In this document: one piece after another, positions 8,978-19,779 of the stretch
Position numbering within the stretch: position 1 is the stretch's first letter
Layout of the letters: every line of letters starts with the position of its first letter
Assembly (NCBI GenBank): GCA_036346375.1
Contig: CM070514.1
Span: 19,434,463 to 19,498,462, forward strand
Origin: Guadua angustifolia
Taxonomy: Eukaryota; Streptophyta; Magnoliopsida; Poales; Poaceae
DNA length: 64,000 nucleotides
Direction of reading: 5' to 3'
Notes under the pieces: model-generated
Told to the model about the DNA's origin: nothing
The model's database searches: none
What the model saw: only the letters and a program-made list of their open reading frames with translations
Program-made: the position numbers and the translations under genes

Positions 8978-11176
8978 CTATCTACCTCTCAGCAATCGAA
9001 CTGGCTCTTTTGAGCTGGCGGAAGGAATGCTCGAGCTGGTGGACACCGTGGCATAGTCGTCGATGGCCGGAGTCCGGCCTCCGTAACCATAAGAACTCGT
9101 CGGGTAGGCGCTGTAGCTCGCCACCATGGACGACGTCTCCGTGAACGCATCGTCGACGACGTACTTCTTGGCCGGAGCGTAAGGCTGCACGTACATCGCC
9201 ACGGGCATCTTCGGGGGAAGCGCCGGCAGCTTGGCGGCCTCGCTGCCGGAGCGCAGGGCCTCGACGGCCTGCCGGATGCTCGGCCGCGCCGCCGCGTCGG
9301 GGTGTGCGCACCAGAGCCCGACCACCATGACGCGCTCCATCTCCCGCTTGTCGAACTCGCCGCATAGCGCCTCGTCGGCGGCGTGCAGCACCGCGCCCTG
9401 CCCGTACAGGTCCCAAGCCCACTCCACCAGCCTGAAGATGCTCTTCTCTCCCGGCAGCGGCGGCGCCATCGGCCGCCTGCCGGTGGCGACCTCCAGCAGC
9501 ACGACGCCGAAGCTGTACATGTCGGACTCGGTGCTGGCCTTGCCGGTAGCGATGCACTCCGGGTCGAGGTACCCCGGCGTGCCAGCCACGGCGGTCATGG
9601 TCTGCAGGCCGACGCCGTGGTCGATAAGCCGCGCGAGGCCGAAGTCGCCGAGCTTGGCGTGGAACGACTCGTCGAGCATGATGTTGCTCGGCTTGATGTC
9701 ACCGTGCACGACGCACTGCTCCCACTCCTGGTGCAGGTACAGCACGGCGGCGCCGAGCCCGAGCACGATCCTGTACCTCGCCGGCCACGCCAGGGGCGCC
9801 GCGTCCGCAACGCCGTAGAGGTGCCGGTCGAGGCTGCCGTTGGGCACGAGCTCGTAGACGAGGAGGAGCTTCTTGCGGCCGTGGCACCAGCCGAGGAGCT
9901 GCACCAGGTTGCGGTGGCGCAGCCGGCTGATGACGGTGACCTCCGCCGTGTACTCCCGCTTCCCCTGCGTCGGGCCGCCCCTGGAGAACACCTTGATGGC
10001 CACGTCGCGGCCGCCAAGCTCGTCCACGCGGCCACGGTACACCGACCCGGACGCGCCCTGCCCGAGCTTCTCCTCCTCGGAGAAGTTCCTCGTCGCCACC
10101 GTGAGCTTGCTCAGCTGGAACGGCCGCGGGCACGAACTCGACTCGATGTCCTCGTCGATCATTGAGTTGTCATCAACGGAGGAGTCGGTGGACTGTTCCT
10201 GTCGGCTCTGCCGTCTCGACCGCCAAAGCAGCACCCCGACCACCGCGCCGAGCAGGAGAACCAGCACTGTCACCGCTACAATCACGGCCACGAGCGGCAG
10301 GCTGCTGCCCCGCCGCGCCGACCTTGGGCTTGGAGTATTCTCGCTCTCCAGTGTCGAGCTGAATGACCAGGAGAGCACGTAGTGCTGCGCGACGCGGTCC
10401 GCGCCCGTCGCCGCCGAGAAGCCCACGCTGACCTGCTCTGGCAGCAAGCTCCTCAGGTCGACAGTCGCGCTGAGGTTGTAGGTGAGGCCGTCGCCACTGC
10501 CGTTGTGCAGGACGACATCGAGCTGCCTCGTGCCGTTGTTGTAGTCGATCCGCGCGGACATCACGCGGCCGACGAAGCTGCCGTTCGGCAAGGCCGTGTA
10601 GCCTCCGTACGAGACGATGTTGTTAACATCGACGCCGATGTGACAGTCGCTGGGGTCCCACTCGTCCATGAACGTGTCGAACTCGACGGCAACGGCGCGG
10701 TCGCGGCCGGTCGCGTTGCCGCGGCTGGCCAGGGCGCTCCTGCTGAAGAGCCCGAGGTAGCCGTCCCCCGAGTCCTCGGGCACGTTGGACGGGCTGTCGA
10801 CGTTGGCGGTGAGGAAGAAGGTCATGCCGTGCCCGACGGCTTGCTCCCCGGGCATGGCATCGACGCCGAAGGAGAAGGTGGTGGTGAAGCTCGCCGCCTC
10901 GCCGGTGGCGTTGTCCCAGAGCTGCACCCGCTTGGGGTACAGCAGGCGGCCTCGGCTGTCGGCGTGATTATTGTGTCCGTCGCCAGTGAGGTCGGCCCTG
11001 TGGTCGCCGATGGTGCAGTGTTCCCCCAGCGCGCCGAAGTCGTCCATGTTGGTCTTGTTGATGGAGTCATAGTGGAAGGTGAGGGAGCTGCCATGATGAA
11101 CTAGGAGAGAGAGGAGTGACACGACTCCAATGAGGCGGCGGCCATGAGCGTTACCAATGCAGCACAAGACAGCCAT
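8978..11176 (-). CDS. L-type lectin-domain receptor-like kinase (LecRK, class IX-like)
   Basis: An intact single-exon gene of 732 residues, the usual length for L-type LecRKs. In order: signal peptide (about 1-31), legume-lectin ectodomain (about 32-272, with SLTFHYDSIN start, AVAVEFDTFMDEWDPSDCHIG and SVGFSAATG), one membrane span (about 293-318), and a Ser/Thr kinase (about 370-645). Kinase motifs are GQGASGSVYRG, VAIK (K395), HGDIKPSN (491-498), DFG (511-513) and GTPGYLDPEC. The catalytic loop has HGD where RD kinases have HRD. The C-terminal tail is Ser/Tyr-rich. A longer frame reaches 11296, but it would read through the TATA-like element, so I place the start at 11176 in front of a good signal peptide. 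It probably senses an extracellular ligand at the plasma membrane; the ligand is unknown. GC is very high, typical of intronless grass genes. A MITE with a nested copia element lies 146 bp upstream. Confidence 0.92.
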   Translation of the reverse strand: MAVLCCIGNAHGRRLIGVVSLLSLLVHHGSSLTFHYDSINKTNMDDFGALGEHCTIGDHRADLTGDGHNNHADSRGRLLYPKRVQLWDNATGEAASFTTTFSFGVDAMPGEQAVGHGMTFFLTANVDSPSNVPEDSGDGYLGLFSRSALASRGNATGRDRAVAVEFDTFMDEWDPSDCHIGVDVNNIVSYGGYTALPNGSFVGRVMSARIDYNNGTRQLDVVLHNGSGDGLTYNLSATVDLRSLLPEQVSVGFSAATGADRVAQHYVLSWSFSSTLESENTPSPRSARRGSSLPLVAVIVAVTVLVLLLGAVVGVLLWRSRRQSRQEQSTDSSVDDNSMIDEDIESSSCPRPFQLSKLTVATRNFSEEEKLGQGASGSVYRGRVDELGGRDVAIKVFSRGGPTQGKREYTAEVTVISRLRHRNLVQLLGWCHGRKKLLLVYELVPNGSLDRHLYGVADAAPLAWPARYRIVLGLGAAVLYLHQEWEQCVVHGDIKPSNIMLDESFHAKLGDFGLARLIDHGVGLQTMTAVAGTPGYLDPECIATGKASTESDMYSFGVVLLEVATGRRPMAPPLPGEKSIFRLVEWAWDLYGQGAVLHAADEALCGEFDKREMERVMVVGLWCAHPDAAARPSIRQAVEALRSGSEAAKLPALPPKMPVAMYVQPYAPAKKYVVDDAFTETSSMVASYSAYPTSSYGYGGRTPAIDDYATVSTSSSIPSASSKEPVRLLRGR

Positions 11177-11238
11177 TCCAACTTGAAAGTTGCTGCAGGC
11201 GTTATTCAAAGGGCACAAATATGTATGCAGCACGTACA

Positions 11239-11246
11239 TATATACT
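11239..11246 (-). promoter_or_regulatory. Candidate TATA box of the LecRK gene
   Basis: On the minus strand the sequence reads GAGTATATAT, about 65-70 bp upstream of the ATG at 11176. This would give a 5' UTR of roughly 35 bp. No other TATA-like element lies between it and the ATG. Confidence 0.4.
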
Positions 11247-11464
11247 CCATATGGGTTTTCATAATTAATCCTCTGATAAACCTCCGGTTGCATCACATGT
11301 ATACTGTTTAATAAAAAATCAAGGGATAATTTATACTATACCACTCCAAAGACTATCACTTTAGGAAATACCACTCGTTGTCTCAATGATAGCATATAAT
11401 TGAGATAACGAGTGGTATTTCTTATAGTGCCAATCTTTAGAATGATATAGTATGAATTAGTATA

Positions 11465-12400
11465 TGTTGGAAATCTAGGTATTATTTTAATTGTAGATTT
11501 GAATATTAAGCTAATTTCCAAAATGATTAAATACAGCAGGCTAGACAAAAGACACCACATATTTCTGAAAAATAGATCGAGCATCGTCGCAAGACGCCTT
11601 GATCTGCGGCAGACAGAGGAAAAACAATTCTTACGTAGAGCTTGTGGAAGGAAAAGAAGCGTGTGAGAGCGACCGCCGTAGAGGAAGTAGTCGGCGTCGT
11701 GGATCGTCCAAAAGCAAGATCAGAGCTCGGCGGTCGCGTAGATTCTTGCTGCCGAAACCTTATTGCCGCCCGTGCGAGTTCTCGCAGCGCAGCGGTTCGG
11801 AGATCCCGCTCTCCTTGCCTCGCGGCACGCCGAGAGGAAGGTCGGTGAAGAACGAGCGCAGACGAAGACGCAACACAAGTCACGATGGATGAGCGCGGCG
11901 CAAAAGCCAAAAGCTACATCATGCGGGCGTCTCGAAATTATAGCCTTGCACGAGAACGGTCAATAAATTGACCGTTCTAAAGACCGATATATGCTAATAA
12001 CGCAGGTCATTGAAATGACAGTTTCTATTAGAAACTGATGCCATTATCATGGCTGTTTCAATTCTCAGTAAATGACCCTATTAATATTAGAGAGAAACCG
12101 AAAATTTAAAAGAGTTTAAATGTGCTAGGAATTTAATCGACGGCACGGCGACTCGCGACGTCGCAAGTCACAAGTCACGCAGGAAAAACACGCGGAAATA
12201 CGCGGTAATTCGCGAAATACGCGCGCGCGCGTGCGTGTGACTTTAGCCATGCTCCACACCCTCCATATGCCTCATTACAAGGCATGGTGGGAGCTCTCCC
12301 TTTTAAATTGGCACTCTCCTCTTTTAATTAGCAATATGGTACTTTTATTTGTAGCTTTGGCATTAGAGATAAATGGGCCACTTGGGCCTCATTTCTAACA
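11465..12400 (-). repeat. 3' LTR of the copia element
   Basis: On the minus strand it starts TGTTAGAAATGAGG and ends CCAACA. It holds an extra stretch of about 30 bp (near 12130-12160, rich in CG) absent from the other LTR, and a CG/TG run at 12221-12240. Confidence 0.85.
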
Positions 12401-13307
12401 ATCCCCCACCAATGCCGAAGCAGACAAAGACTCAAAGTTTGATCACTGTGCTGAATCTTCGTTTAATATATCAGTGTTTCGGTGTAAGTCCCATACGGGT
12501 TGAACTTTCACCTAGAATAACGAGATCCATCCTCCCACAGCTAATGAATGGACTAAGCCTTGAATTCACAGCTTTGTGTGTTTAGATTTCACCCGAAATC
12601 TTAATTGATACTAGGCTGCCAAAGAATTTCACCTCAACGGAGCGTTTAATGGTCATGCTCCCTAATCTTCTCATGAGCTTTCTAGAGAATGCCCCTTTCT
12701 CGTGAACTGCGACCTCACAGTTAGGCTCAAGTAGGTGTATTCATTTTAGGTATCCCAGAGGTGATACCTTCTCCTCTCATTTAGGACACTAGAATACATT
12801 AAGGTTTTAAACCAGCCTTCCATACAGCTTGAGAGTACTTAGAACATGGGTAGATTTAGTGTACTCTCTTGTTACAACCACAACTTGTTTTTTCCATTAC
12901 CTAATTCACGGGATCTCCGATCAAAAGGATGGGTTACATTGTGAAGTAACTCAAATGGGCCTCATTCCCATGTCCTTCGACGCAATAGAAATAGCATTTC
13001 TTGTTAGCCCTTTGTAAAAGGGTCTCGCGATTTTTCTCGGTCGTATATAATTGATACTATCACTCCGGAGCATCTCAATTTTCGATGATTTAAGCCTCGT
13101 TTCACATGTCGGAGGACTTCATATTATCCTTAGTACTCATAACCTTGATCAACACTTTGTTTGGTTATCGCAGTACATTAGGATCGCCGGGATTGGTTTC
13201 TCAACCAATGGCAAGTCCAACAGAAGCTCTCTTAGCCATTCAGCCTCAACAGTGGTTGTGTCTAGTGCTACAAGCTCAGCTTCCATGGTTGACCGCGTCA
13301 ATATAGT

Positions 13308-13589
13308 CTATTTACATGACCTCCATGAAACTGCAGCACCCGCTAATGTAAACACATAGCCACTAGTAGCTTTGATCTCATCTGCATCAGAGATCCAATT
13401 TGAATCACTATACCCTTCTAATACCGGAGGGTATCCAGTATAGTGAATTCCATAAGAGGTAGTACCTCTTAGATAGCGCAACACTCTTTCAAGAGCCTCC
13501 CAATGATCATCTCCCGGATTCGATGTAAACCGGCTTAATTTGCTCACAGCAAATGAGATGTCAGGTCTCGTTGCACCAGCTAAATACAT
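13308..13589 (-). pseudogene. copia RNase H fragment
   Basis: About 93 codons of the RT-connection/RNase H part of the copia polyprotein, with MYLAGATRPDISFAVS, a short VLRYLRGT block and YSDSNW. The frame is lost on both sides, and the last part of RNase H towards the 3' LTR is not readable in one frame. Confidence 0.8.
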
Positions 13590-13643
13590 AAGGGACCCAA
13601 TTATTTGTGAATATCTTAATTGATCTTTCCCTAATTCATTATT

Positions 13644-14117
13644 TTATGTAAGTTTTACACTTGCATCATAGGGAGTTAGGGCTATTTTGTAGATTCTCAA
13701 AGCAAGCGGCTCAATAATTTTTCGCATAATGGGGTGACTCAAAGTAATCCCATTCTCGATTCTGATCAATTTAATATTTAGAATTACATCTGCCTCACCC
13801 ATGTCTTTCATATCAAAACAACTAGATAAGAAAGACTTGACCTCGTCAATGATAGCAGTGTTGGTCCCAAATATAAGTATGTCATCAACATACAAACACA
13901 AGATTACTCCTTGACCCCCACCATAGCGATAATAAACACATTTATCCGCCTCATTCACAGCAAAACCAACAGATGTCAAAGTTTTATCAAACTTTTCGTG
14001 CCATTGTTTAGGTGCTTGCTTTAAGCCATACAAGGATTTTAATAATTTGCACACTTTATTTTCCTGTCCAGTAATCACATAACCATCTGGTTGCTCCATA
14101 TAGATTTCTTCCTCCAA
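13644..14117 (-). pseudogene. copia reverse transcriptase fragment
   Basis: Contains LKSLYGLKQAPKQWHEKFD and the catalytic LCLYVDDILIFG, the standard copia RT core. It is out of frame with the upstream piece (14335-15006) and with the RNase H piece. The segment 14118-14334 holds the N-terminal RT part broken by frameshifts. Confidence 0.85.
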
Positions 14118-14334
14118 CTCTCCATTATGAAAGCTGTCTTTACATCCATTTGATGGATGTATAGACCATAGGAAGCTGCTAATGCAACGAGCACTCTAAT
14201 GGTGGTTAATCCGCAACAGGAGAATAAGTATCAAAATAATCCTCTCCTTCTTTTCGGGTATAACCCTTGGCTACAAGTCTTGCCTTATACTTATCAACAG
14301 TACCATCAGCCTCATTTTCTTTTTAAAGATCCAC

Positions 14335-15006
14335 TTACATCCAACTGGTTTGCACCCAAAGAGGAAGTTCAGCGATCTCCCATGTTCCATTAGCCATGAT
14401 GGAATCCATCTCACATCTGACGACCTCTTTCCAATACTCTGCATCAGGTGATGCATAAGCCTCTGAAAGAGTTTTTGGCACATCATCCACAAGGTATACA
14501 ATAAAGTCATCACCAAAGGTTTTCTCAACCCTTTGTCTTTTGCTCCTGCGAGGAGCCTCATTTGTGACAATATTGTTATCCTCCTCAGGGATATCACACG
14601 CTGGTTCAACAATATTTGGTAATTCAGAAGAAGATGGAGGATCAGAAGTTTTAGAATTTTCATTAAATTCTGCTACTTTCATAGGATAAATATTCTCAAA
14701 GAAAGAAGCATATCTAGATTCCATTATTGTGTTAGCAATAATCTCAGGGGAATCTGATTTTACTACTAAAAATCTATAGGCCGTACTGTTATGTGCATAA
14801 CCAAGAAAAATGCAATCAACTGTTTTAGGTCCAAGCTTTCTCTTTTTCTGCAATGGTATATTGACTTTTGCCAAACACCCCCATGTTCGCAGAAAATTGA
14901 TATTTGGTTTTCTCCCCTTCCATCCCTCATACGGAGTAATCTCACTTCTTTTAGTAATTACTCTGTTGAGGACAAAGGTTGCTGTTAAGATAGCTTCCCC
15001 CACCAT
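14335..15006 (-). pseudogene. copia integrase C-terminus and RT linker
   Basis: A 223-codon frame containing the integrase end (TPYEGWKGRKPN, LGPKTVDCIFLGYAHNS) followed by the acidic linker and the start of the RT region (SEAYASPDAEYWKE). It joins the upstream integrase core only after a frameshift near 15007-15125, where integrase residues of the SPQSNGVAERKNR type are still readable in another frame. Confidence 0.8.
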
Positions 15007-15121
15007 GACTTAGGCATACTGGCACTCTCCAACATGGCATTCACCAAGTCTGTTAGTGTTCGGTTTTTCCTCTCAGCCACCCCATTTGATTGAGGTGAGT
15101 ATGGTGGTGTCACTTCATGGA

Positions 15122-16504
15122 TTATACCATGCTCAAGACAATATTTGGAGAATTTCGAGAGATATACTCTCCTCCACGATCAGACCTTAACCTTTTAATT
15201 TTCTTTTCTAGTTGGTTCTCAACCTCGACCTTATAAATTTTGAAGTAGTTTAAAGCTTCATCCTTTGTTTTCAGCAAATACACATAACAATAACGTGTTG
15301 CATCATCTATGAAAGTTAGAAAATATCTTTTGCCTCCTTTTGTCAACAATCCATTCATCTCACAGAGGTCAGAATGGATGAGATCTAATGGTGCCAAATT
15401 CCTTTCTTCCTCTAACCCCTTAAAGGGTTTCCGAGGTTGTTTTGCTTGCACGCAAGATTGGCACTTTGATCCTTTGACAATATCACATTTTGGAATTATT
15501 TCAAATCTGGACATTCGAGCAATGGTATCATAACCAATATGACATAAACGAGAATGCCAAACATTGGATTCACAATTATTAACTTGAGTAGCAACATTTA
15601 AATTTAAACAAGACTCTAGTACACTTAAGCGGAACAGGCCTCCGCTCTCATAACCTTTTCCAACAAAGTTTCCAAACTTGGACATTACAACTTTATTAGA
15701 TTCAAATACTAGCTTATAACCATCTCGACATAATAGGGAACCACTGACAAGGTTCTTATTTATTGTTGGCACATGCTGCACGTTTCTCAAGCGGACAGTC
15801 TTTCCTGAAGTGAGCTTCAGTTCTACCGTGCCAACACCACGCACAAAAGCATGCGACCCATTCCCCATTAGGACGGAGGAAGCCCCTGCTGCCTGGTAAG
15901 AAGAAAATAAAGATATGTCAGAACATACGTGAACATTTGCACCCGTATCAACCCACCAATCAGTGGATTGACATGCTGAAAAAACAACAGGAGAATTACC
16001 ATACCCTCCTGAAGTAGTTCCCTCACTTATGGTCACGTTGGCAATTTTCTTGCCTTGCTCATTTGGCCTGTTCTTGCGGAAACGACAGTCTTTAGCCATG
16101 TGACCATCTTTTCCGCACACAAAACAGGTAATGTTCTTCATATCTTTCTTCTCAAATTTCTTCTTCTTGAAGCTAGTATTTTTATTTGGTTTCAAGCCTT
16201 TGTTGTTGTTGCCACTCTTCTTCTCAATCACATTTGCGTTGTTTGGTTCCTGAGAAGAAGTTTTTGGTGCATCTTTGGCTCTGGCTTTTTCTTCCACATC
16301 AAGGGCAGCAATGAGATCTTCAATAGTAATCTCTTCCCTCTTGTGTTTCAGACCAGTGGCAAAATTCCTCCAAGATGAGGGAAGTTTAGCCACAATGCCC
16401 GCAGCCACAAATTTTGCAGGTAGAGCACATCCCAAATGTGCAATCTCGCCCACTAGTAGCTGAAAGTCATGCGCTTGAGCAACAATCGATTTAGACTCAT
16501 CCAT
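15122..16504 (-). pseudogene. copia GAG end, protease and integrase core
   Basis: A 460-codon frame. In order: the GAG C-terminal part, a CCHC zinc knuckle (CFVCGKDGHMAKDC, about residues 125-138), the protease signature WWVDTGANVH (about 187-196), a GAG-pre-integrase HH-CC region (WHSRLCHIG ... CQSCVQAKQPRKPF) and the start of the integrase core (LIHSDLCEM, FLTFIDDATRY, SDRGGEY). The frame fails before the last catalytic Glu region. Confidence 0.85.
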
Positions 16505-16534
16505 AGTAAAATCGAATAGTTGCTCGTGACGTAT

Positions 16535-16837
16535 CTAACCAAATGACCACCTCGACTTCGCATATTTTTGTTCAAGAGCCAACCACAATTCAGTGGCAGA
16601 TGTGTAACTCATATACACATCATACAACTGATCTGCCAAGATGGTCAGAATGCAGCCCAATGCGGTGTTATTCGCATTCTCATACTGCGCATTCTCCTCA
16701 TCCGTAAGCGGGTATTGAGGGAAAATCACCCACCACATACCCAGAGACATGAGCCAAAACTTGGCTCTAGTCTGCCACCTACGGAAGTTCTGACCATTGA
16801 ACCTCTCAAGTTTCATGGCATCACTTGCACCAGCCAT
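16535..16837 (-). pseudogene. copia GAG N-terminus
   Basis: Starts at the ATG complement at 16835-16837 (MAGASDAMKLERFNGQNFRRW) about 45 bp after the 5' LTR, and runs through a typical copia GAG helix-rich segment with LWLALEQKYA. A frameshift near 16535-16560 separates it from the rest of GAG (15122-16504), where EQLFDFTMDES is readable in the other frame. Confidence 0.8.
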
Positions 16838-16882
16838 TGCTGAATCAAAACCACACAAATAATACCAATAAGGTTTCTGGAT

Positions 16883-17787
16883 TGTTGGAAATCTAGGTAT
16901 TATTTTAATTGCAGATTTGAATATTAAGCTAATTTCCAAAATGATTAAATACAGCAGGCTAGACAAAAAGACACCACATATTTCTGAAAAATAGATCGAG
17001 CATCGTCGCGCAGACGCAAAGGCGCGACGGACGAGGAAAAACAATTCTACGAGGGCTTGTGGAAGGAAAAGAAGCAGCGATGGCGGCGACCGTCAGAGGA
17101 AGTAGTCGACGTCGTGGATCGTCCAAAAGCAAGATCAGAGCTCGGCGGTCGTAGCTTGCGCTGCTGCCGAAACCTTATTGCCGCCCCCGTGCAGGTTCTC
17201 GCAGCGGCAACGGTTCGGAGATCCCGCTCTCCTTGCCTCGCGGTGCACGCCGAGAGGAAGGTCGGTGAAGAACGAGCGCAGCACGAAGACGCAACACAAG
17301 TCACAGTGGATGAACGCGAGCGCAAAAGCCAAAAAGCTACATCTGTCTGGACGTCTCCAGAAATTATAGCCTTGCACCAGTAACGGTCAATAAATTGACC
17401 GTTACAGCACCATTATATGCTAGTAACGCAGGTCATTGAAATGACAGTTTCTATTAGAAACTGATGCCATTATCATGGCTGTTTCAATTCTCAGTAAATG
17501 ACCCTATTAATATTAGAGAGAAACCGAAAATTTAAAAGAGTTTAAATGTGCAAGTCACAAGTCACGCAGGAAAAACACGCGGAAATACGCGGTAATTCGC
17601 GAAATACGCGCGCGCGCGTGCGTGTGACTTTAGCCATGCTCCACACCCTCCATATGCCTCATTACAAGGCATGGTGGGAGCTCTCCCTTTTAAATTGGCA
17701 CTCTCCTCTTTTAATTAGCAATATGGTACTTTTATTTGTAGCTTTGGCATTAGAGATAAATGGGCCACTTGGGCCTCATTTCTAACA
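16883..17787 (-). repeat. 5' LTR of the copia element
   Basis: Same terminal bases as the partner LTR at 11465-12400, and about 30 bp shorter. The two are near identical in AT-rich parts and disagree in short CG-rich clusters. Confidence 0.85.
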
Positions 17788-17860
17788 GTATATGTCATTA
17801 AGAAAATAAGTGATATTTTCTAAAGTATCAATTTTAGAGTGGTGCAGTATGAATTACCCT

Positions 17861-18835
17861 AAAATCAACGCTCTTAGTGCCGCTCGAAACAGTATGGTCT
17901 TACTGAACGGACTCTCATGCGGTATGCCCCTGCCGACTGCCATCCTCGGAGTCACAGGCACCGCACCTAGCATTTCGCCTCTCGCTTCACGTCCAGATTA
18001 GACAATCGCTATAGTAGCTCTAAAAGTTTCCTTTTTGAGACTTTTTATCATTTTTAGAAATAAAAAATTACATTGACATAATATCGAGAGTTACAAAAAA
18101 TTTAAAGGATGGAGGTAGTATCTAAAAAAATAGTGAAATATCACCTACGTGAGGATCCAGTCAGATGCAGATAAAATTTTCTTCCACTGACCGGCAGGCC
18201 TCGTACCTACTATTACACTGGCCATGGTATATTGACCTAATGACAAGTTCACTTTACTATACAATTAATTCATCAATGTTGTACGCCATGGCATATCATT
18301 GGGCTTCGGGCATGTAGCTAGCTAGTGCCCGAGTTGAACGTTGAATTTACTACTTAATTTACCAATGGTGATCGAAGTTGACGTCCCACAGTCTTATCTT
18401 GTCGATCAAATGGGCAATATACAAAAATGTTTACCCATTCAGTTCTTCTACCATCTCGGACGCACGGTCGTGACTCGTAAGGAGGACAAAATATCATACA
18501 TTGATCGGTTCGTTGCTCCAACTATCCGTACTACATATATATTATTTAGTGTGTACTGTCAAAAAATAACCTACTCGCCTTTGTGTAGCTGTCATGATGT
18601 CTCACGATTGGTTCCGAGTCGTAATTGCAGATGTAATCGGTGTTGAAATACGTAGGCATGCAATGCATTACAGCGATGCAACTGAAAAGTCACGGGGATC
18701 CGGATCCTCTGACTTTACGAAGCAAAGTCATAGTGCTGAGATCAAACAAAACTAAAGGCTTCGCTTCCTAGCCATTGGATTAAAAAAGAAGAAGTAAGGA
18801 CTGTGACCAATGCTTGGAATGTATACTGTACTATG
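17861..18835. other. Intergenic, nothing recognised
   Basis: A short GC-richer piece (about 17869-18000) directly follows the MITE and may be older upstream sequence of the LecRK gene. The rest is AT-rich without ORFs or paired repeats I could support. Confidence 0.4.
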
Positions 18836-18836
18836 G

Positions 18837-19075
18837 AGATGTTTAACATAGCTCCAACTCTATTAAAATTTATGGAGTTGATGGAATAAGATATTTCTAG
18901 TTTTAGAAATTTATGGAGTTGGAACTATAGATATATTAAGAGTGTTTATGTGGGTCATCTTGTTTACATTTTAGACTAAAAATATAAACTTAATTCATTT
19001 TATTTTAGCCTATAATTTCTAGATCTAAGATAGAGTTAAGATCTAGAACTCTGCCAAACAGGATCTAAAGATACA
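18837..19075 (-). repeat. MITE-like repeat, copy 1 (GGCCCTGTTTGG family)
   Basis: Its reverse complement aligns by eye over about 200 bp with 45818-46000. Shared phrases include AATTAAGTTTATATTTTTAG and AAACACTCTTAATRTA. The end reading ATCCTGTTTGGCAGAG corresponds to CCCTGTTTGGTAGAG in the other copy. No coding. Exact ends and target duplication unresolved. Confidence 0.5.
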
Positions 19076-19578
19076 GTAGCTTGGTACAGACACCCACAGG
19101 AACCCAAACTCACGAAGATTTCCGCCACTTCCGATCCCCTTCATACCTGCTCCACATGGTGCAAAAATGAGGGACGTTTTCTTACACAACTACCAAGATC
19201 CAGGTTATCTTGATGGCCAGAAGCGTAAGGGCATGTACAACGGTATTAATTAGTCCGTCTATATACAGTCAGCTCAGCATTTGGAACCTATGTAGACGCA
19301 ATTAAATGAAGAGGGAGAATATGGTCGTCTTCTCGCGAGACGCCGGCTCCGGCTCGTGCTCCCATATTTCATCGACGGCAAAACCACTGTTGTATCAAGG
19401 TCGTTTACGAGCACGGCGATCTGGTGCGGCGCGCCAACAAATTTCCCAGCGCGCGCAACAGAATCCCCAGCGCGCGCACAAATTCCCCTTCCGCATCGCA
19501 AAACCCTCCGCCTGCTTCCACATCGCGAAACCCACCACGCCTGGCCCGCCTGCTTCCGCATCGCGAAACCCTAGTCTC

Positions 19579-19779
19579 ATGGATCCGGCGGCGGCGCTAG
19601 GAACGAATGGCGCGGCGACGCCTTTCGTTCTGGATGCGGCTGCGGCGCAGCGGCGCGAAAGCAGGCGGGCCAGGCGGCGGACAAGAATACGTGAGCGGCG
19701 GCGCGGAAGCAGGCGGGCTAGGCGGCGGCGGACAAGGATACGGGAGCGGGTGCGGCGGCAGCCAAGAGGACGGGCATAA
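19579..19779 (+). CDS. Short GC-rich ORF inside the TIR element, unknown
   Basis: ATG at 19579 follows a CCTAGTCTC leader typical of grass genes and reads MDPAAALGTNGAATPFVLDA, then an Arg-rich low-complexity part. The second half contains two copies of a unit of about 48 bp (near 19665-19755) that is Gly-rich in the alternative frame. The upstream frame is open to 19306. Downstream, 19780-19930 looks like leader exon ending at a strong donor (CAG|GTGAG at about 19921). I see no known domain. It may be 5' sequence of a captured gene and not a protein. Confidence 0.25.
   Translation: MDPAAALGTNGAATPFVLDAAAAQRRESRRARRRTRIRERRRGSRRARRRRTRIRERVRRQPRGRA

Larger units (their letters stand above)
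11465..17787 (-). mobile_element. Ty1/copia LTR retrotransposon, complete ends, decayed coding region
   Basis: Two direct repeats of about 0.9 kb (11465-12400 and 16883-17787) begin TG and end CA and are flanked by the 5-bp duplication GTATA (11460-11464 and 17788-17792). The polyprotein order on the minus strand is GAG, zinc knuckle, protease, integrase, reverse transcriptase, RNase H, so integrase precedes RT as in copia. A polypurine tract (complement of ATCCCCCACC, 12401-12410) adjoins the 3' LTR. The primer site next to the 5' LTR is not clear. Several frameshifts break the frame, so it is not autonomous now. Lineage within copia not assigned. 12411-13307 is the untranslated 3' part. Confidence 0.88.
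11322..17860. mobile_element. Hairpin-type MITE split by a copia element
   Basis: The termini are inverted: AGGGATAATTTATACTATA at 11322 and the complement of AGGGTAATTCATACTGCA ending at 17860. A 7-bp direct repeat AAAATCA flanks it (11315-11321 and 17861-17867). The left part contains a near-perfect internal inverted repeat (AATACCACTCGTTGTCTCA against its complement near 11400-11420). Without the copia insertion (11465-17787 plus one copy of its TSD) the MITE would be about 210 bp. No coding capacity. A 7-bp duplication does not point clearly to one superfamily. Confidence 0.6.

Noticed and set aside
9383..10165. Long + strand frames antisense to the receptor kinase (also 9231-9818, 10382-11104)
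   Set aside because: Shadow frames of a very GC-rich gene. They follow its codon periodicity and contain no domain.
8978..11296. Longer receptor kinase start at 11296
   Set aside because: The extra 40 residues precede the signal peptide and overlap the TATA-like element.
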